Shown: positions 1 to 6,614 of the stretch, piece after piece
Position numbering within the stretch: position 1 is the stretch's first letter
Layout: each line of letters starts with the position of its first letter
Assembly: GCA_029983555.1 (NCBI GenBank)
Contig: JASBZH010000047.1
Location: forward strand, 1-9,596
Length of the DNA stretch: 9,596 bases
DNA from: Peptoniphilus sp.
GTDB lineage: Bacteria > Bacillota > Clostridia > Tissierellales > Peptoniphilaceae
Direction: 5' to 3'
Notes under the pieces: model-generated
What the model saw: only the letters and a program-made list of their open reading frames with translations
The model's database searches: none
What the model was told of the DNA's origin: nothing
Translations under genes and position numbers: made by a program

Positions 1-400
1 TATCTTCGTGATACTTGCTCGCAGATGGAATCGAAAGTGGCATTATAAATGACTTCACATTGTAATTTTTTACCAAATATTCAACAGTTTTTACTGTGTC
101 ATATAGATCCGCTCCATAATAAAAAGCATTGTAATAGTCTTCTCCAGTGTATTCTTTTAACTTGTCCAGTGGAATTGAACTTGAACCAGATGCTCCAATT
201 ATAAAATTCTCATAATCCTTATCTTTTAAATAAGTTATCTTTGCCGTCCTTGGATTTTGAGTAAAGTCATAGGAATACCACTTGAAAAACCTGTCTCCAA
301 AGACATTAAATGAATCAGTAAAAAAATTAAAGGCCATTATCAAGATGAATATTAATGTTACTATAGTAATAAATATTTTATTAAATTTTTTAGATTTCAT
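1..400 (-). CDS. dltD: DltD-like membrane-anchored SGNH-fold protein, partial (C-terminal part beyond the left edge)
   Basis: Only the first 133 residues are present. The ATG is at 400, with an AGGTGA ribosome site overlapping the dltB stop seven bases upstream. Residues 1-6 are basic (MKSKKF) and residues 8-27 form one hydrophobic segment, giving an N-terminal membrane anchor with the rest outside. A predicted beta strand then runs into FIIGASGSS (67-74); Gly69-Ala70-Ser71 sits where SGNH/GDSL hydrolases and DltD carry the nucleophilic Ser (GSS in DltD). The catalytic Asp/His would lie beyond the edge. DltD acts outside the membrane in transfer of D-Ala to teichoic acid. The N-terminal half does not read like bacillar DltD: it has FNVFGDRFFKW after the anchor and GASGSSSI at the serine, closer in style to the SGNH proteins that accompany AlgI-type MBOATs. 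The position as last gene after the MBOAT supports the role. The Dlt-partner role is likely; the exact family is less sure. Confidence 0.7.
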   Translation of the reverse strand, partial: MKSKKFNKIFITIVTLIFILIMAFNFFTDSFNVFGDRFFKWYSYDFTQNPRTAKITYLKDKDYENFIIGASGSSSIPLDKLKEYTGEDYYNAFYYGADLYDTVKTVEYLVKNYNVKSFIMPLSIPSASKYHED

Positions 401-407
401 ATTTCAC

Positions 408-1838
408 CTAGTAATTTCTATAAATAAAATCAACTGCTGTGTATCCCTTGTCAAAAACTCCAAAGTAAAGAATCACTACGACTGAAACTAATATAAATAG
501 ACCTTGAAAAGCTGCCGATTTATTTAAAATTTTCTCAGTAATATTTACTTCTTTTTCTTGGAATGCAGATATAAACATTACAACTATAACTGCAAATAAA
601 ATCACGATTAAATCTTTATTTGTAAGTCCAAAATCAGTGTATCTAAATGTCATATCCACAAATGTCTTCTTTAAAAGGTGAAGTGCTTGGTGTAGATTTT
701 CTGATCTAGTAAAATATCTTCCCAAAAACACCAATAAAGCTGTCCTTATTACCTGGAAGGCGTGATAAACTTTATTGTCTTTTGTAATATGAAGGGTCTT
801 CTTCCACTTGTTAAAAGTCCTTTCAAATATAAGTGAAAGAGATATTATTGTTCCGTTATAAAAACCAAAAGCTATAAAGTTTAAACCTGCTCCGTGCCAA
901 ATACCAATTATTAGATAAACGACATATGTCGAGATAGTTAGAGTCAAAAACTTTCCAGCTCGCCTTCCCATTACCTTTCGCGATTTCTTGTTTATATATG
1001 CAAATAACTTGGTAAAAGAAAGGGGATAGAATACATAGTCTCTCATCCATGAACCAAGAGTTGTGTGCCACCTTCTCCAAAAATCTCCAATTGATGTAGA
1101 TAAAAATGGCCTCTTAAAGTTCTCAGTAAGTCTAATTCCGAATAAATATGCAACTCCCCTTGCTATATCTATTCCTCCAGAAAAGTCACAATAAATTTGT
1201 ACTGAATAAAAAATAATTGCTACAAATACAAATAGTCCACTGTAATAATCAGAATTTGAAAACACATTTCCAACTAAAACTGCGGCCCTATCGGCTATAA
1301 CTAATTTTTTAAAATATCCATATAAAATTAAAAGTAAGCCGTGACTAAAATCAAAGCTGTTTGCCTCATCATTATAGAGCATTGGAGAAATTTCGTCGTA
1401 TCTCGAAATAGGCCCCTGCACTATTTGTGGGAAAAATGAGACGAAAAGTGCATATTTAAAGATATTCTTTTGCGGCTCATACTTTTTCCTATAGAGATCT
1501 ATAACATAGGAAGTCGACTGAAAGATATAGAAGGAAATACCCAGTGGAATAACTAAACTAAATTTAGTAAAATCGGTAAATTTTACAATTGAAAGCATCC
1601 CAAAATTTATCAATAGCACAACGAATACAAGAAATTTTGACTTATTTTTATAGACTAAATTTCCACCTACAAATGTAGTTACAATTGTGATTAAAAGATA
1701 TGCAAAAGCTCTGATGTCGTAAAGCCCATAGTAAATAAACGACGCCATCAATAGAAATTGCCATTTGAACCTTGTAACTCGATACATAAAGGCGCAAATG
1801 GCAACGAAAAATAAAAATTCTATTTCAGTAAAAGCCAT
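408..1838 (-). CDS. dltB: MBOAT-family O-acyltransferase (DltB/AlgI-like) with a DltX-like C-terminal tail
   Basis: This 476-residue polytopic membrane protein has about 11-13 hydrophobic segments. It carries the MBOAT signatures SFFPQIVQGPISRY (134-147), FWRRWHTTLGSWMRDY (253-268, His258) and GIWHGAGLNF (312-321, His315). These two His match the paired catalytic-region His of DltB (289/336 in the Streptococcus thermophilus enzyme). It should take the acyl group from the carrier protein inside the cell and pass it through its central tunnel to the outer face. At 476 residues it is longer than classical DltB (about 400) and nearer to AlgI. The last six residues are FIYRNY, matching the FxYxx(F/Y) pattern of the DltX C-terminus, whose Tyr is the proposed acyl acceptor. 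The ATG overlaps the dltC stop as TAATG, so translation is coupled. The ribosome site is weak (AAGTGA), consistent with reinitiation. Confidence 0.88.
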   Translation of the reverse strand: MAFTEIEFLFFVAICAFMYRVTRFKWQFLLMASFIYYGLYDIRAFAYLLITIVTTFVGGNLVYKNKSKFLVFVVLLINFGMLSIVKFTDFTKFSLVIPLGISFYIFQSTSYVIDLYRKKYEPQKNIFKYALFVSFFPQIVQGPISRYDEISPMLYNDEANSFDFSHGLLLILYGYFKKLVIADRAAVLVGNVFSNSDYYSGLFVFVAIIFYSVQIYCDFSGGIDIARGVAYLFGIRLTENFKRPFLSTSIGDFWRRWHTTLGSWMRDYVFYPLSFTKLFAYINKKSRKVMGRRAGKFLTLTISTYVVYLIIGIWHGAGLNFIAFGFYNGTIISLSLIFERTFNKWKKTLHITKDNKVYHAFQVIRTALLVFLGRYFTRSENLHQALHLLKKTFVDMTFRYTDFGLTNKDLIVILFAVIVVMFISAFQEKEVNITEKILNKSAAFQGLFILVSVVVILYFGVFDKGYTAVDFIYRNY

Positions 1839-2056
1839 TAAAGTTCACTTAAAAAACTTTCTATAGAATTGACATCTTGAAAATTTTCAGGTAAAAGTTC
1901 TCCAACTTCAATTTTTACATCAAAGGCTTCTTGAAGTTCAAGAACAAGACTTACCATGTCAAAAGAATCTAAGATACCTTCTTCAATAAGGTCAGTGTCA
2001 TCTTCTACAATTTCACCTGTAATAGATTCAATGATTTCTTTAATTTTTTCCTTCAT
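1838..2056 (-). CDS. dltC: Acyl/D-alanyl carrier protein (DltC-like)
   Basis: This is a 72-residue acidic carrier protein, close in size to DltC (about 78-80). The 4'-phosphopantetheine site is EEGILDSFDMVSLV, with Ser31 in the DSF motif at the start of helix 2. The rest follows the four-helix ACP pattern, ending in PENFQDVNSIESFL. It should be loaded with an amino acid by the adenylation enzyme two genes upstream and unloaded by the MBOAT protein downstream. The start is set by a strong AAGGAGGA site seven bases before the ATG. A near-consensus promoter lies directly upstream (2081-2109), so dltC can begin its own transcript. It could equally be called a generic peptidyl/acyl carrier; its Dlt role comes from its neighbours. 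Confidence 0.9.
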   Translation of the reverse strand: MKEKIKEIIESITGEIVEDDTDLIEEGILDSFDMVSLVLELQEAFDVKIEVGELLPENFQDVNSIESFLSEL

Positions 2057-2080
2057 AACTTCCTCCTTGCTAATAGAACA

Positions 2081-2109
2081 ATTATATAATTAATCAAGTT
2101 CAAATTCAA
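2081..2109 (-). promoter_or_regulatory. Internal sigma-A-type promoter in front of dltC
   Basis: On the minus strand TTGAAT (2109-2104) and TATAAT (2086-2081) are separated by exactly 17 bases. The -35 box begins immediately after the TAG stop of the GNAT gene. Transcription would start near 2074, giving a leader of about 18 bases that contains the AAGGAGGA site of dltC. It would let dltC-dltB-dltD be expressed apart from the two upstream genes. AT-richness makes chance -10 boxes common, but the full pair with ideal spacing in a 53-base gap is less likely to be chance. Confidence 0.6.
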
Positions 2110-2820
2110 CTACAATGTGAGAACTACTGACTTGATAGAGTCCTTTTCAAAGCCTGAACTTAGATATAAATTTTCCACAAAATATCCTTCATTCGCCCAA
2201 ACTGTACTTCTCTTCTTTTGATTGTAATTGGAAAGGTAGTGCATCAAAATCTCGCGGGCAATTCCCTCTTTTCTGTACTCTTCTTTTACATATAAGTGCT
2301 CAATAGTCTGCTCAAACTTTCCAACGGAAAATTGCAAAAATCCCTTGCCCTCTATTCCAATAATATTTCCAGATTCAATATCCCTCTTGATTCTCTCGTC
2401 ACTTTGAATATTGCCAGAAATATAATCAAAAGAGTCGATTCCATCGCGCACAAAATTAAAATCGTCTATCTCTTTAACATTTTTTGAAAAATAATCCGGT
2501 ATATTTTTTAACTTAAATCTCCTTCGAGTTATATATTCTTTAAATCCAACTTCTAAAAGGGGATCAATGTCAATTTCATCACCCACAACTTCTGTCACAA
2601 GTTTTTCTTCTATATTTAACTTATTTTTGTCCTTGATATAAAAATAAGTGTCAAAATAATCTCTATTTGGAATTAGAATATAAAAGTCACCATTGTCTAT
2701 ATAACTTAACTCGTCAAATCTTTCTAAATACATCATGAGATTTAGGTAGTCGTTGTTGTAAGTTCCTTGATATTTTTGAAGTTTGTCGAGCAGCTCTTCT
2801 CTATTTTTAAATTTTTCCAC
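2110..2820 (-). CDS. GNAT-family acyltransferase embedded in the Dlt-like operon
   Basis: This 236-residue soluble protein carries a GNAT fold in its C-terminal half. Motif A is IEHLYVKEEYRKEGIAREIL (173-192), with the acetyl-CoA pyrophosphate-binding R183-K-E-G186-I-A188 loop (R/QxxGxG/A). Motif B is the late WANEGYFVENLYLSSGF (208-224). Residues 1-105 are unassigned and might be a degenerate second GNAT half. The start is GTG at 2820; a strong AAAGGAGG site nine bases upstream lies inside the last dltA codons, and the first 14 bases overlap the end of dltA, so translation is coupled. GNAT enzymes move an acyl group from acyl-CoA to an amine. The position between the adenylation enzyme and the carrier protein suggests that the activated or carrier-bound amino acid, or the product, is the substrate; this is inference. 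Canonical dltXABCD operons have no such gene. Confidence 0.82.
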   Translation of the reverse strand: MEKFKNREELLDKLQKYQGTYNNDYLNLMMYLERFDELSYIDNGDFYILIPNRDYFDTYFYIKDKNKLNIEEKLVTEVVGDEIDIDPLLEVGFKEYITRRRFKLKNIPDYFSKNVKEIDDFNFVRDGIDSFDYISGNIQSDERIKRDIESGNIIGIEGKGFLQFSVGKFEQTIEHLYVKEEYRKEGIAREILMHYLSNYNQKKRSTVWANEGYFVENLYLSSGFEKDSIKSVVLTL

Positions 2821-4279
2821 TTAAGTAATCCTCCTTTAATTTATTTCTGTCAATTTTTGTATTCGAAGTTTTTGGCAAATTGTCGAGTCTAATAAACTTT
2901 GACGGAATCATGTATGTTGGAATCAGCCTTCTAAGTGCTTTTCTAAATTTTCCCTTTGAAAATTCATCTCCCGAATAAATAGCAACAATCTCTTCTTTGT
3001 CCTTGTCATAAATGCAGATCACATCTTTAATATTTAGACTTGCCATGGCCATTTCAACTTCACCAAGCTCAATTCTATACCCGTGGAGCTTAATTTGGCT
3101 GTCCTTTCGCGCCATAAATTCAATTTCACCGCGTTCATTTCGCCTAACCATATCTCCAGTTCTGTAGACTTTTTCAGGATAAAATTTATTGAGTGGATTT
3201 TGTACAAAAGATTTTTTGGTCTTTTCACTGTCATTGTAATATCCATAGCTTACTGCCGTTCCCCTAATTACAAGCTCACCCTCATCAGATGGTTTATCGC
3301 CGTCTAGAATCAAAAGCTCCATATTATCGCATGCTTTTCCTATTGGAATTATATCTGAATCATCAAATTCTCTATCGACTTCGTAGTAGCAAGAATCCAC
3401 TGTCGCCTCAGTTGGACCATATAGATTAAAAAATCTTGCATCTACAAACTCTCTCCAATAATTTAACTTAGTTGCAGAAAGAGCCTCTCCTGCGAAAGTT
3501 ACAATCTCAAGATATTTTGGGGATACTTCATCAAACACCTTTGAATTTGCCATTATATTTATCGCAGAAACTGACCACAAAATTGTGTTGATTTTATTCT
3601 CGTTTAAAAATTCGACTGCTTTTACTGGAAACATAAAAAGCGACTTGTCCATAATATAAATAGTTGCTCCACCGAGCATCAGTGCAATCTCCTTAACTGA
3701 CGCATCAAAGAAAAATGGAGTTTGGTTTGCAACCCTTTGATTTTTAATGGATAAAGTTGGAATAATCCAATCCATAAAATCAAGCACCATTCTGTGTGAA
3801 ATCACAACTCCCTTAGGCTTTCCCGTTGATCCACTCGTAAATAACACATAACATGGATCAATATCCAAAATATCTTTATTATAAGAATTATTTTCTAAAT
3901 TTGTATCGCTATAATTTAGATCATTATAGTTTATCTTATTAATGTCACCAAAAATATTCTTGTCGTGAAAAACTCCAAACTCTGCCTCGACTTTTTTAGC
4001 AATCTCAAAAATTCTAGACTCTGGCTCTTCATTATTTACAGGAACGTAAAAATTACCAGAATATAAGACTGCCATAAAAGAAATTAAAGTCTCAGCCTTT
4101 CTGTTTACTTCGACAAGTATGGGTGTATTTGTCTTTTTATAATTTTTATGTATTTCTTTTGATAAAGCTATCGCTCTATCCCTTAACTCCTTAAAACTTA
4201 TATCTTTATCCGAGTCGACTATTGCAACTCTATTAGGAAACTTCTCTACACATGAGTCCAATTTATTAGTTAATAACAT
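2807..4279 (-). CDS. dltA: Amino-acid adenylation enzyme (DltA-like amino acid:carrier protein ligase)
   Basis: This 490-residue stand-alone adenylation enzyme is about DltA length (about 500). Core motifs, in order: P-loop LFTSGSTGKPKG (146-157), A4 FFFDAS (189-194, Asp192 for the substrate amine), A5 NLYGPTEAT (285-293), A7 YRTGD (372-376), A8 KLHGYRIELGEVE (397-409), and catalytic Lys475 in NTKIDRNKL. It should form aminoacyl-AMP and load the DltC-like carrier in the cytoplasm. The residue matching DltA Cys269 (FCGE) is Ala263 (FAGE). By-eye pocket positions include Lys196 and Asp295, unlike D-Ala-specific DltA, so the substrate is uncertain; the gene symbol reflects family and context only. 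The ATG has an AGAGGTGG site just upstream and heads the operon. No clear promoter pair was found for it: TATAAA at 4330-4325 and GATAAT at 4339-4334 are possible -10 boxes without good -35 partners. Confidence 0.87.
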   Translation of the reverse strand: MLLTNKLDSCVEKFPNRVAIVDSDKDISFKELRDRAIALSKEIHKNYKKTNTPILVEVNRKAETLISFMAVLYSGNFYVPVNNEEPESRIFEIAKKVEAEFGVFHDKNIFGDINKINYNDLNYSDTNLENNSYNKDILDIDPCYVLFTSGSTGKPKGVVISHRMVLDFMDWIIPTLSIKNQRVANQTPFFFDASVKEIALMLGGATIYIMDKSLFMFPVKAVEFLNENKINTILWSVSAINIMANSKVFDEVSPKYLEIVTFAGEALSATKLNYWREFVDARFFNLYGPTEATVDSCYYEVDREFDDSDIIPIGKACDNMELLILDGDKPSDEGELVIRGTAVSYGYYNDSEKTKKSFVQNPLNKFYPEKVYRTGDMVRRNERGEIEFMARKDSQIKLHGYRIELGEVEMAMASLNIKDVICIYDKDKEEIVAIYSGDEFSKGKFRKALRRLIPTYMIPSKFIRLDNLPKTSNTKIDRNKLKEDYLSGKI

Positions 4280-4343
4280 GATCCACCTCTATTAAATTTT
4301 ATCACATATACAATAAAAAAAGAATTTATACAGATTATCTAAT

Positions 4344-4372
4344 TTGAACTTTACAAACAAATTAACTATAAT
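4344..4372 (+). promoter_or_regulatory. Near-consensus sigma-A promoter for mnmH
   Basis: TTGAAC (4344-4349) and TATAAT (4367-4372) are separated by 17 bases. The ATG of mnmH begins at 4380, eight bases after the -10 box, so the expected first transcribed base (4379 or 4380) is essentially the start codon. The promoter lies within the 100-base divergent gap shared with dltA. Confidence 0.75.
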
Positions 4373-4379
4373 TAACAAT

Positions 4380-5402
4380 ATGAATAAAGAAATACTTTAC
4401 GAAGATGTAAAAAAATTAAACAATCCACTTTTAATAGATCTTCGCTCAAAATCTGAACACGACAGTGCAAAAATAATAGATAGCGTAAACTTTCCAATTT
4501 TAAACGACGAAGAGCGAAAAATTGTCGGCACACTTTATGACAGCGGTGAAATATTAAAATCCAAAAAAGAAGCAGTGAAATTCGGTAGCTATAAGCTTCC
4601 AGAAATTTTCGAATACATTACAGAAGCTAAAAAAACTCGTGACGTAGTCCTTTACTGCTCCCGCGGAGGATATCGCTCCAAGGCTCTTTTTTATTTTCTA
4701 AACTCACTTTCAATTGAAGTTTTTAAATTAAAGGGCGGATACAAGTCATACAGAAAATATATAATGAATAATTTAGAAAAGTACTCCAATGAATTTGAAT
4801 TTATAAATCTCAACGGATACACGGGAGTTGGTAAGACAAAAATCTTAAAAGAACTTGAAAATTTAGGCGCAAATGTCCTAAATCTCGAGGGACTCGCTCA
4901 TCACAGAGGGTCTCTACTTGGAAATTTAGAACGCGAAATTCAACCTTCGCAAAAAGATTTTGAGGCACTAATCGAAAATAAATTTGAAAGTTTTAACGGC
5001 AAATATGTATTCGTAGAGAGCGAATCTCACAAAATTGGAAATCTATTTGTGCCAAAGACGCTTCACGACAGATACTATAAATACGGCATCCAAGTTTTAA
5101 TAACTCTTCCAATAGAAGAAAGAATTAAAAATATAAGAGACGAATATGTAAATTACGATGAGAACTTTAAAAATAGCCTTTTAAACTCACTAGATGAACT
5201 GTCTCGATTTATCGGCAAAAAAAGAGTCGAAAGTTATATAAAACCAATTGAAGATGAAGATTATGACGTAGTGATTGAAGATTTAATAGAAAACTACTAC
5301 GATCACTCCTACAAGAGAAATAGCAAAGACTTTTCTATTACATTAGACAATAGATTTCCAAAAAAATCTGCAGAAATTTTATTAGAAAAATTTATAAAAT
5401 AA
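4380..5402 (+). CDS. mnmH: tRNA 2-selenouridine synthase (MnmH/SelU)
   Basis: The 340-residue protein (Escherichia coli MnmH is 364) combines an N-terminal rhodanese domain with a C-terminal P-loop domain. Counting from the ATG at 4380, the catalytic Cys is C93 in YCSRGGYRS, the Walker A loop is GYTGVGKT (146-153), and the family-typical NLEGLAHHRGSLLG follows at 168-181. MnmH converts 5-substituted 2-thiouridine at the tRNA wobble base to 2-selenouridine through an S-geranyl intermediate, using selenophosphate, so a selD gene should exist elsewhere in the genome. The reading frame extends 12 codons upstream to a TTG at 4344, but that TTG is the -35 box, so it is not the start. No Shine-Dalgarno sequence precedes 4380, in keeping with a leaderless mRNA. 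It is a single-gene transcript, divergent from dltA and ended by the hairpin at 5439. Confidence 0.92.
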   Translation: MNKEILYEDVKKLNNPLLIDLRSKSEHDSAKIIDSVNFPILNDEERKIVGTLYDSGEILKSKKEAVKFGSYKLPEIFEYITEAKKTRDVVLYCSRGGYRSKALFYFLNSLSIEVFKLKGGYKSYRKYIMNNLEKYSNEFEFINLNGYTGVGKTKILKELENLGANVLNLEGLAHHRGSLLGNLEREIQPSQKDFEALIENKFESFNGKYVFVESESHKIGNLFVPKTLHDRYYKYGIQVLITLPIEERIKNIRDEYVNYDENFKNSLLNSLDELSRFIGKKRVESYIKPIEDEDYDVVIEDLIENYYDHSYKRNSKDFSITLDNRFPKKSAEILLEKFIK

Positions 5403-5438
5403 AATTAACTTTACAATTTTAAAATTATTTTAAATCTA

Positions 5439-5460
5439 AGTAGCCTCTGGCTGCTTTTTT
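5439..5460 (+). terminator. Rho-independent terminator of mnmH
   Basis: AGTAGCC (5439-5445), a TCT loop and GGCTGCT (5449-5455) form a 7-bp stem with one G-U pair, followed at once by a run of T. It lies 36 bases after the mnmH stop. Confidence 0.88.
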
Positions 5461-5539
5461 ATTTGAAATTTTCACATAATAAATTCATCTTTATATTAAA
5501 ATTTAGACTAATTTTACTAAAAAAGTAGCAAAAGTGCAT

Positions 5540-5564
5540 AAAAAAAGAGAGGCAAGAGCCTCCC
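5540..5564 (-). terminator. Rho-independent terminator of the bcd-etfB-etfA operon
   Basis: On the minus strand GGGAGGC (5564-5558), loop TCTT, and GCCTCTC (5553-5547) form a 7-bp stem with one G-U pair, followed by a seven-base T run down to 5540. It lies about 30 bases past the etfA stop and faces the mnmH terminator, so the two convergent units are insulated. The GAGGC/GCCTC stem core recurs in the terminator at 9021-9038. Confidence 0.88.
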
Positions 5565-5593
5565 TAATTTATAAAATAATAATTTAAATCTGA

Positions 5594-6601
5594 TTAAATT
5601 TCAGCTTTAATCTTTTGTTCTCTCTTAATAGCTTCAGTAAGCTTAGGAACAATTGCGTTGATGTCTCCAACTACGCCAAGATCAGCAACTTCAAATATTG
5701 GAGCTTCGCTGTCTTTATTAACTGCGATGATTAAATCAGAATCTTCCATACCAGCTAAGTGTTGGATTGCTCCTGAAATACCCATTGCGAAATAAAGTTC
5801 TGGTCTAACTGTCTTACCAGTTTGTCCAACTTGGTGATCTTTAGTTATCCAACCAGCGTCAACTGCTGCTCTTGAAGAAGAAATTTCAGCTTCAAGTGTT
5901 TCAGCAAGTTCTTGAAGTGGTCCAAATCCTTCTGGTCCACCGATTCCACGTCCACCAGAAACAAGGATAGCTGCTTCTGTGATATCTTTTTTCTTAGATT
6001 CGTGTTTGTCGATGCTTACGATTTTAACATTCATATCTTCATCAGTGAAGTCGATTTTTTCTTCAACAACTTCGCCAGTTCTTGATTCATCTTGATCAAG
6101 TGCTTGCATAACGCCTGGTCTAACTGTAGCCATTTGAGGTCTAAAGTTTTCACAAACGATAGTTGCCATTAAGTTACCACCAAAAGCTGGTCTTGTCATA
6201 AGAAGAAGTTTAGATTCTTCATCAATTTCAAGTTTAGTACAGTCTGCAGTAAGTCCTGTGTGAATTCTAGCTGCTAGTCTTGGAGCAAGGTCACGTCCAA
6301 TTGAAGAAGCTCCAAAAAGAACAATTTCAGGTTCGTATTTTTCAATAATAGCTGCAATTGTCTTAGCATATGGTTCAGTAACATATTCTTTAAGCATTTC
6401 GTCTTCGATAACGATAACTTTATCAGCTCCGTGAGCGATAAGAGTATTAGCGTGATCTTTAACTTTTTCGCCAGCAAGAATTGCCACTACATTTTGTCCT
6501 AGATCTTCAGCAAGTTCTCTTGCTTTACCTAGAAGTTCTATACCAACTTTTTCAAGTTTATTATCTCTTTGTTCTACAAATACAAATACATCTTTACTCA
6601 T
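5594..6601 (-). CDS. etfA: Electron transfer flavoprotein alpha subunit
   Basis: The 335-residue EtfA has an N-terminal alpha/beta domain (about 1-195) and a C-terminal FAD domain (about 205-335). The FAD-binding signatures are GGRGIGG (216-222), SSSRAAVDAGW (241-251), QVGQTGKTVRPELY (257-270), GISGAIQHLAG (274-284) and DSEAPIFEVADLGVVGD (297-313). With EtfB it carries electrons to or from the acyl-CoA dehydrogenase encoded two genes upstream. The frame is open upstream to 6649, but the start is ATG 6601: it reads MSKDVFVFVEQ, the usual EtfA beginning, and a GGGGG-rich ribosome site lies in the 13-base gap after the etfB stop. It is the last gene of the operon. Confidence 0.96.
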   Translation of the reverse strand: MSKDVFVFVEQRDNKLEKVGIELLGKARELAEDLGQNVVAILAGEKVKDHANTLIAHGADKVIVIEDEMLKEYVTEPYAKTIAAIIEKYEPEIVLFGASSIGRDLAPRLAARIHTGLTADCTKLEIDEESKLLLMTRPAFGGNLMATIVCENFRPQMATVRPGVMQALDQDESRTGEVVEEKIDFTDEDMNVKIVSIDKHESKKKDITEAAILVSGGRGIGGPEGFGPLQELAETLEAEISSSRAAVDAGWITKDHQVGQTGKTVRPELYFAMGISGAIQHLAGMEDSDLIIAVNKDSEAPIFEVADLGVVGDINAIVPKLTEAIKREQKIKAEI

Positions 6602-6614
6602 TTCAAAACCCCCA

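Noticed and set aside
282..485. Plus-strand 67-codon frame spanning the dltB/dltD junction
   Set aside because: It is antisense to two well-supported genes and resembles no known protein; a shadow frame.
4280..4343. Possible dltX microprotein in front of dltA
   Set aside because: The gap is only about 100 bases to the mnmH start and contains no membrane-protein-like frame on the minus strand.
4344..4379. TTG at 4344 as an upstream start of mnmH (12 extra codons)
   Set aside because: It is the first base triplet of the -35 box of the apparent mnmH promoter, has no ribosome site, and the extra residues precede the normal rhodanese N-terminus.
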